Below are positions 63,917 through 64,000 of a stretch of DNA of 64,000 nucleotides, in pieces. Both the position numbers and the translations under genes were made by a program. Origin of the DNA: an uncultured Gammaproteobacteria bacterium (GTDB lineage Bacteria > Pseudomonadota > Gammaproteobacteria > GCA-002705445 > GCA-002716945); NCBI GenBank assembly GCA_902632305.1, contig CACPCG010000003.1, forward strand, positions 1-64,000. Reading direction: 5' to 3'. The notes beneath the pieces were generated by a model. It did not search any database and was not told the DNA's origin. It saw only the letters and a program-made list of their open reading frames with translations. How positions within the stretch are numbered: position 1 is the stretch's first letter; every line of letters starts with the position of its first letter.

Positions 63917-64000
63917 ATGGAAAAAAAATCTAAAAAGAAATTTGCTTCATTTGAAGAGGACCTTAAAAGCATGCAAGAAATCCTAGATGACTTGGAGTCT
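63917..64000 (+). CDS. xseB: Exodeoxyribonuclease VII small subunit, N-terminal part
   Basis: The last 84 bp encode MEKKSKKKFASFEEDLKSMQ and eight further residues, the typical start of XseB (F-E-x-x-L-x-x-L-E pattern). An AAGGA ribosome site precedes the ATG. The rest lies beyond the window edge. XseB pairs with XseA to degrade single-stranded DNA. Confidence 0.85.
   Translation, partial: MEKKSKKKFASFEEDLKSMQEILDDLES

Overview
The window is AT-rich and very densely packed. Many neighbouring genes overlap by a few bases, and the longest gap between genes is about 300 bp. The gene content points to a Gram-negative pseudomonadotal methylotroph, most likely a streamlined, probably marine, gammaproteobacterium. 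Supporting this are LPS heptose genes (hldD, waaF), tldD/tldE, panB-panC-panD followed by pgi, purE-purK and the rpsP-rimM-trmD-rplS block. The taxonomic call is an inference from content; no rRNA is present.

Positions 1 to 15,000 hold an almost complete tetrahydromethanopterin (H4MPT) and methanofuran C1 module. It contains pabB, methanofuran-type biosynthesis genes (MfnF-like and MfnD-like), a HisA-like barrel protein, fae, a CitG-like protein, an MptN/RimK-like ligase, mch, an unassigned ATP-grasp gene, mtdB, a beta-RFAP synthase and the formyltransferase/hydrolase genes in the order fhcB-fhcA-ftr-fhcC. This module takes formaldehyde to formate.

Positions 15,000 to 24,700 hold nine genes, all on the minus strand. 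In transcription order they are an AlkB/XylM-type di-iron membrane monooxygenase, a 59-residue ferredoxin, a cysteine-rich GST-like protein, a ferredoxin-NAD(P)H reductase, a small two-helix membrane protein, a FadL-type outer-membrane channel, a periplasmic methanethiol oxidase (MtoX/SBP56), an SCO1-MauG fusion and a TlpA-type thioredoxin. My main hypothesis is that this is a methyl-sulfide oxidation island. The monooxygenase would demethylate a small hydrophobic methylated compound such as dimethyl sulfide, MtoX would oxidise methanethiol, and the formaldehyde would enter the neighbouring H4MPT pathway.

Positions 25,000 to 36,500 hold a second SCO protein, a pterin carbinolamine dehydratase with a coupled 55-residue ORF, an NAD-dependent formate dehydrogenase (beta and alpha subunits), a SPINDLY-type TPR glycosyltransferase, a DHPS-like protein, an exported MBL-fold hydrolase, fdhD and an FAH-family protein. 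The formate dehydrogenase beta subunit is fused in frame behind the N-terminal half of a P4-type phage integrase. This is the most striking single gene in the window.

Positions 36,500 to 64,000 are mostly housekeeping and envelope genes. They include a GT9 glycosyltransferase, unknown exported proteins, a Nudix hydrolase, tRNA-Glu, an Hsp20 chaperone behind a sigma-32-like promoter, gltX, tldE-tldD, an ArsS-like radical SAM protein with two coupled glycosyltransferases, an LPS/sugar region, purE-purK, pgi, panD-panC-panB, a deoxynucleoside kinase, folK, the rplS-trmD-rimM-rpsP operon, a YpjD-type membrane protein, a CorC-type CBS protein and the start of xseB. Taken together, the window encodes a plausible complete route from C1 or methylated sulfur substrates to formaldehyde, formate, CO2 and NADH.
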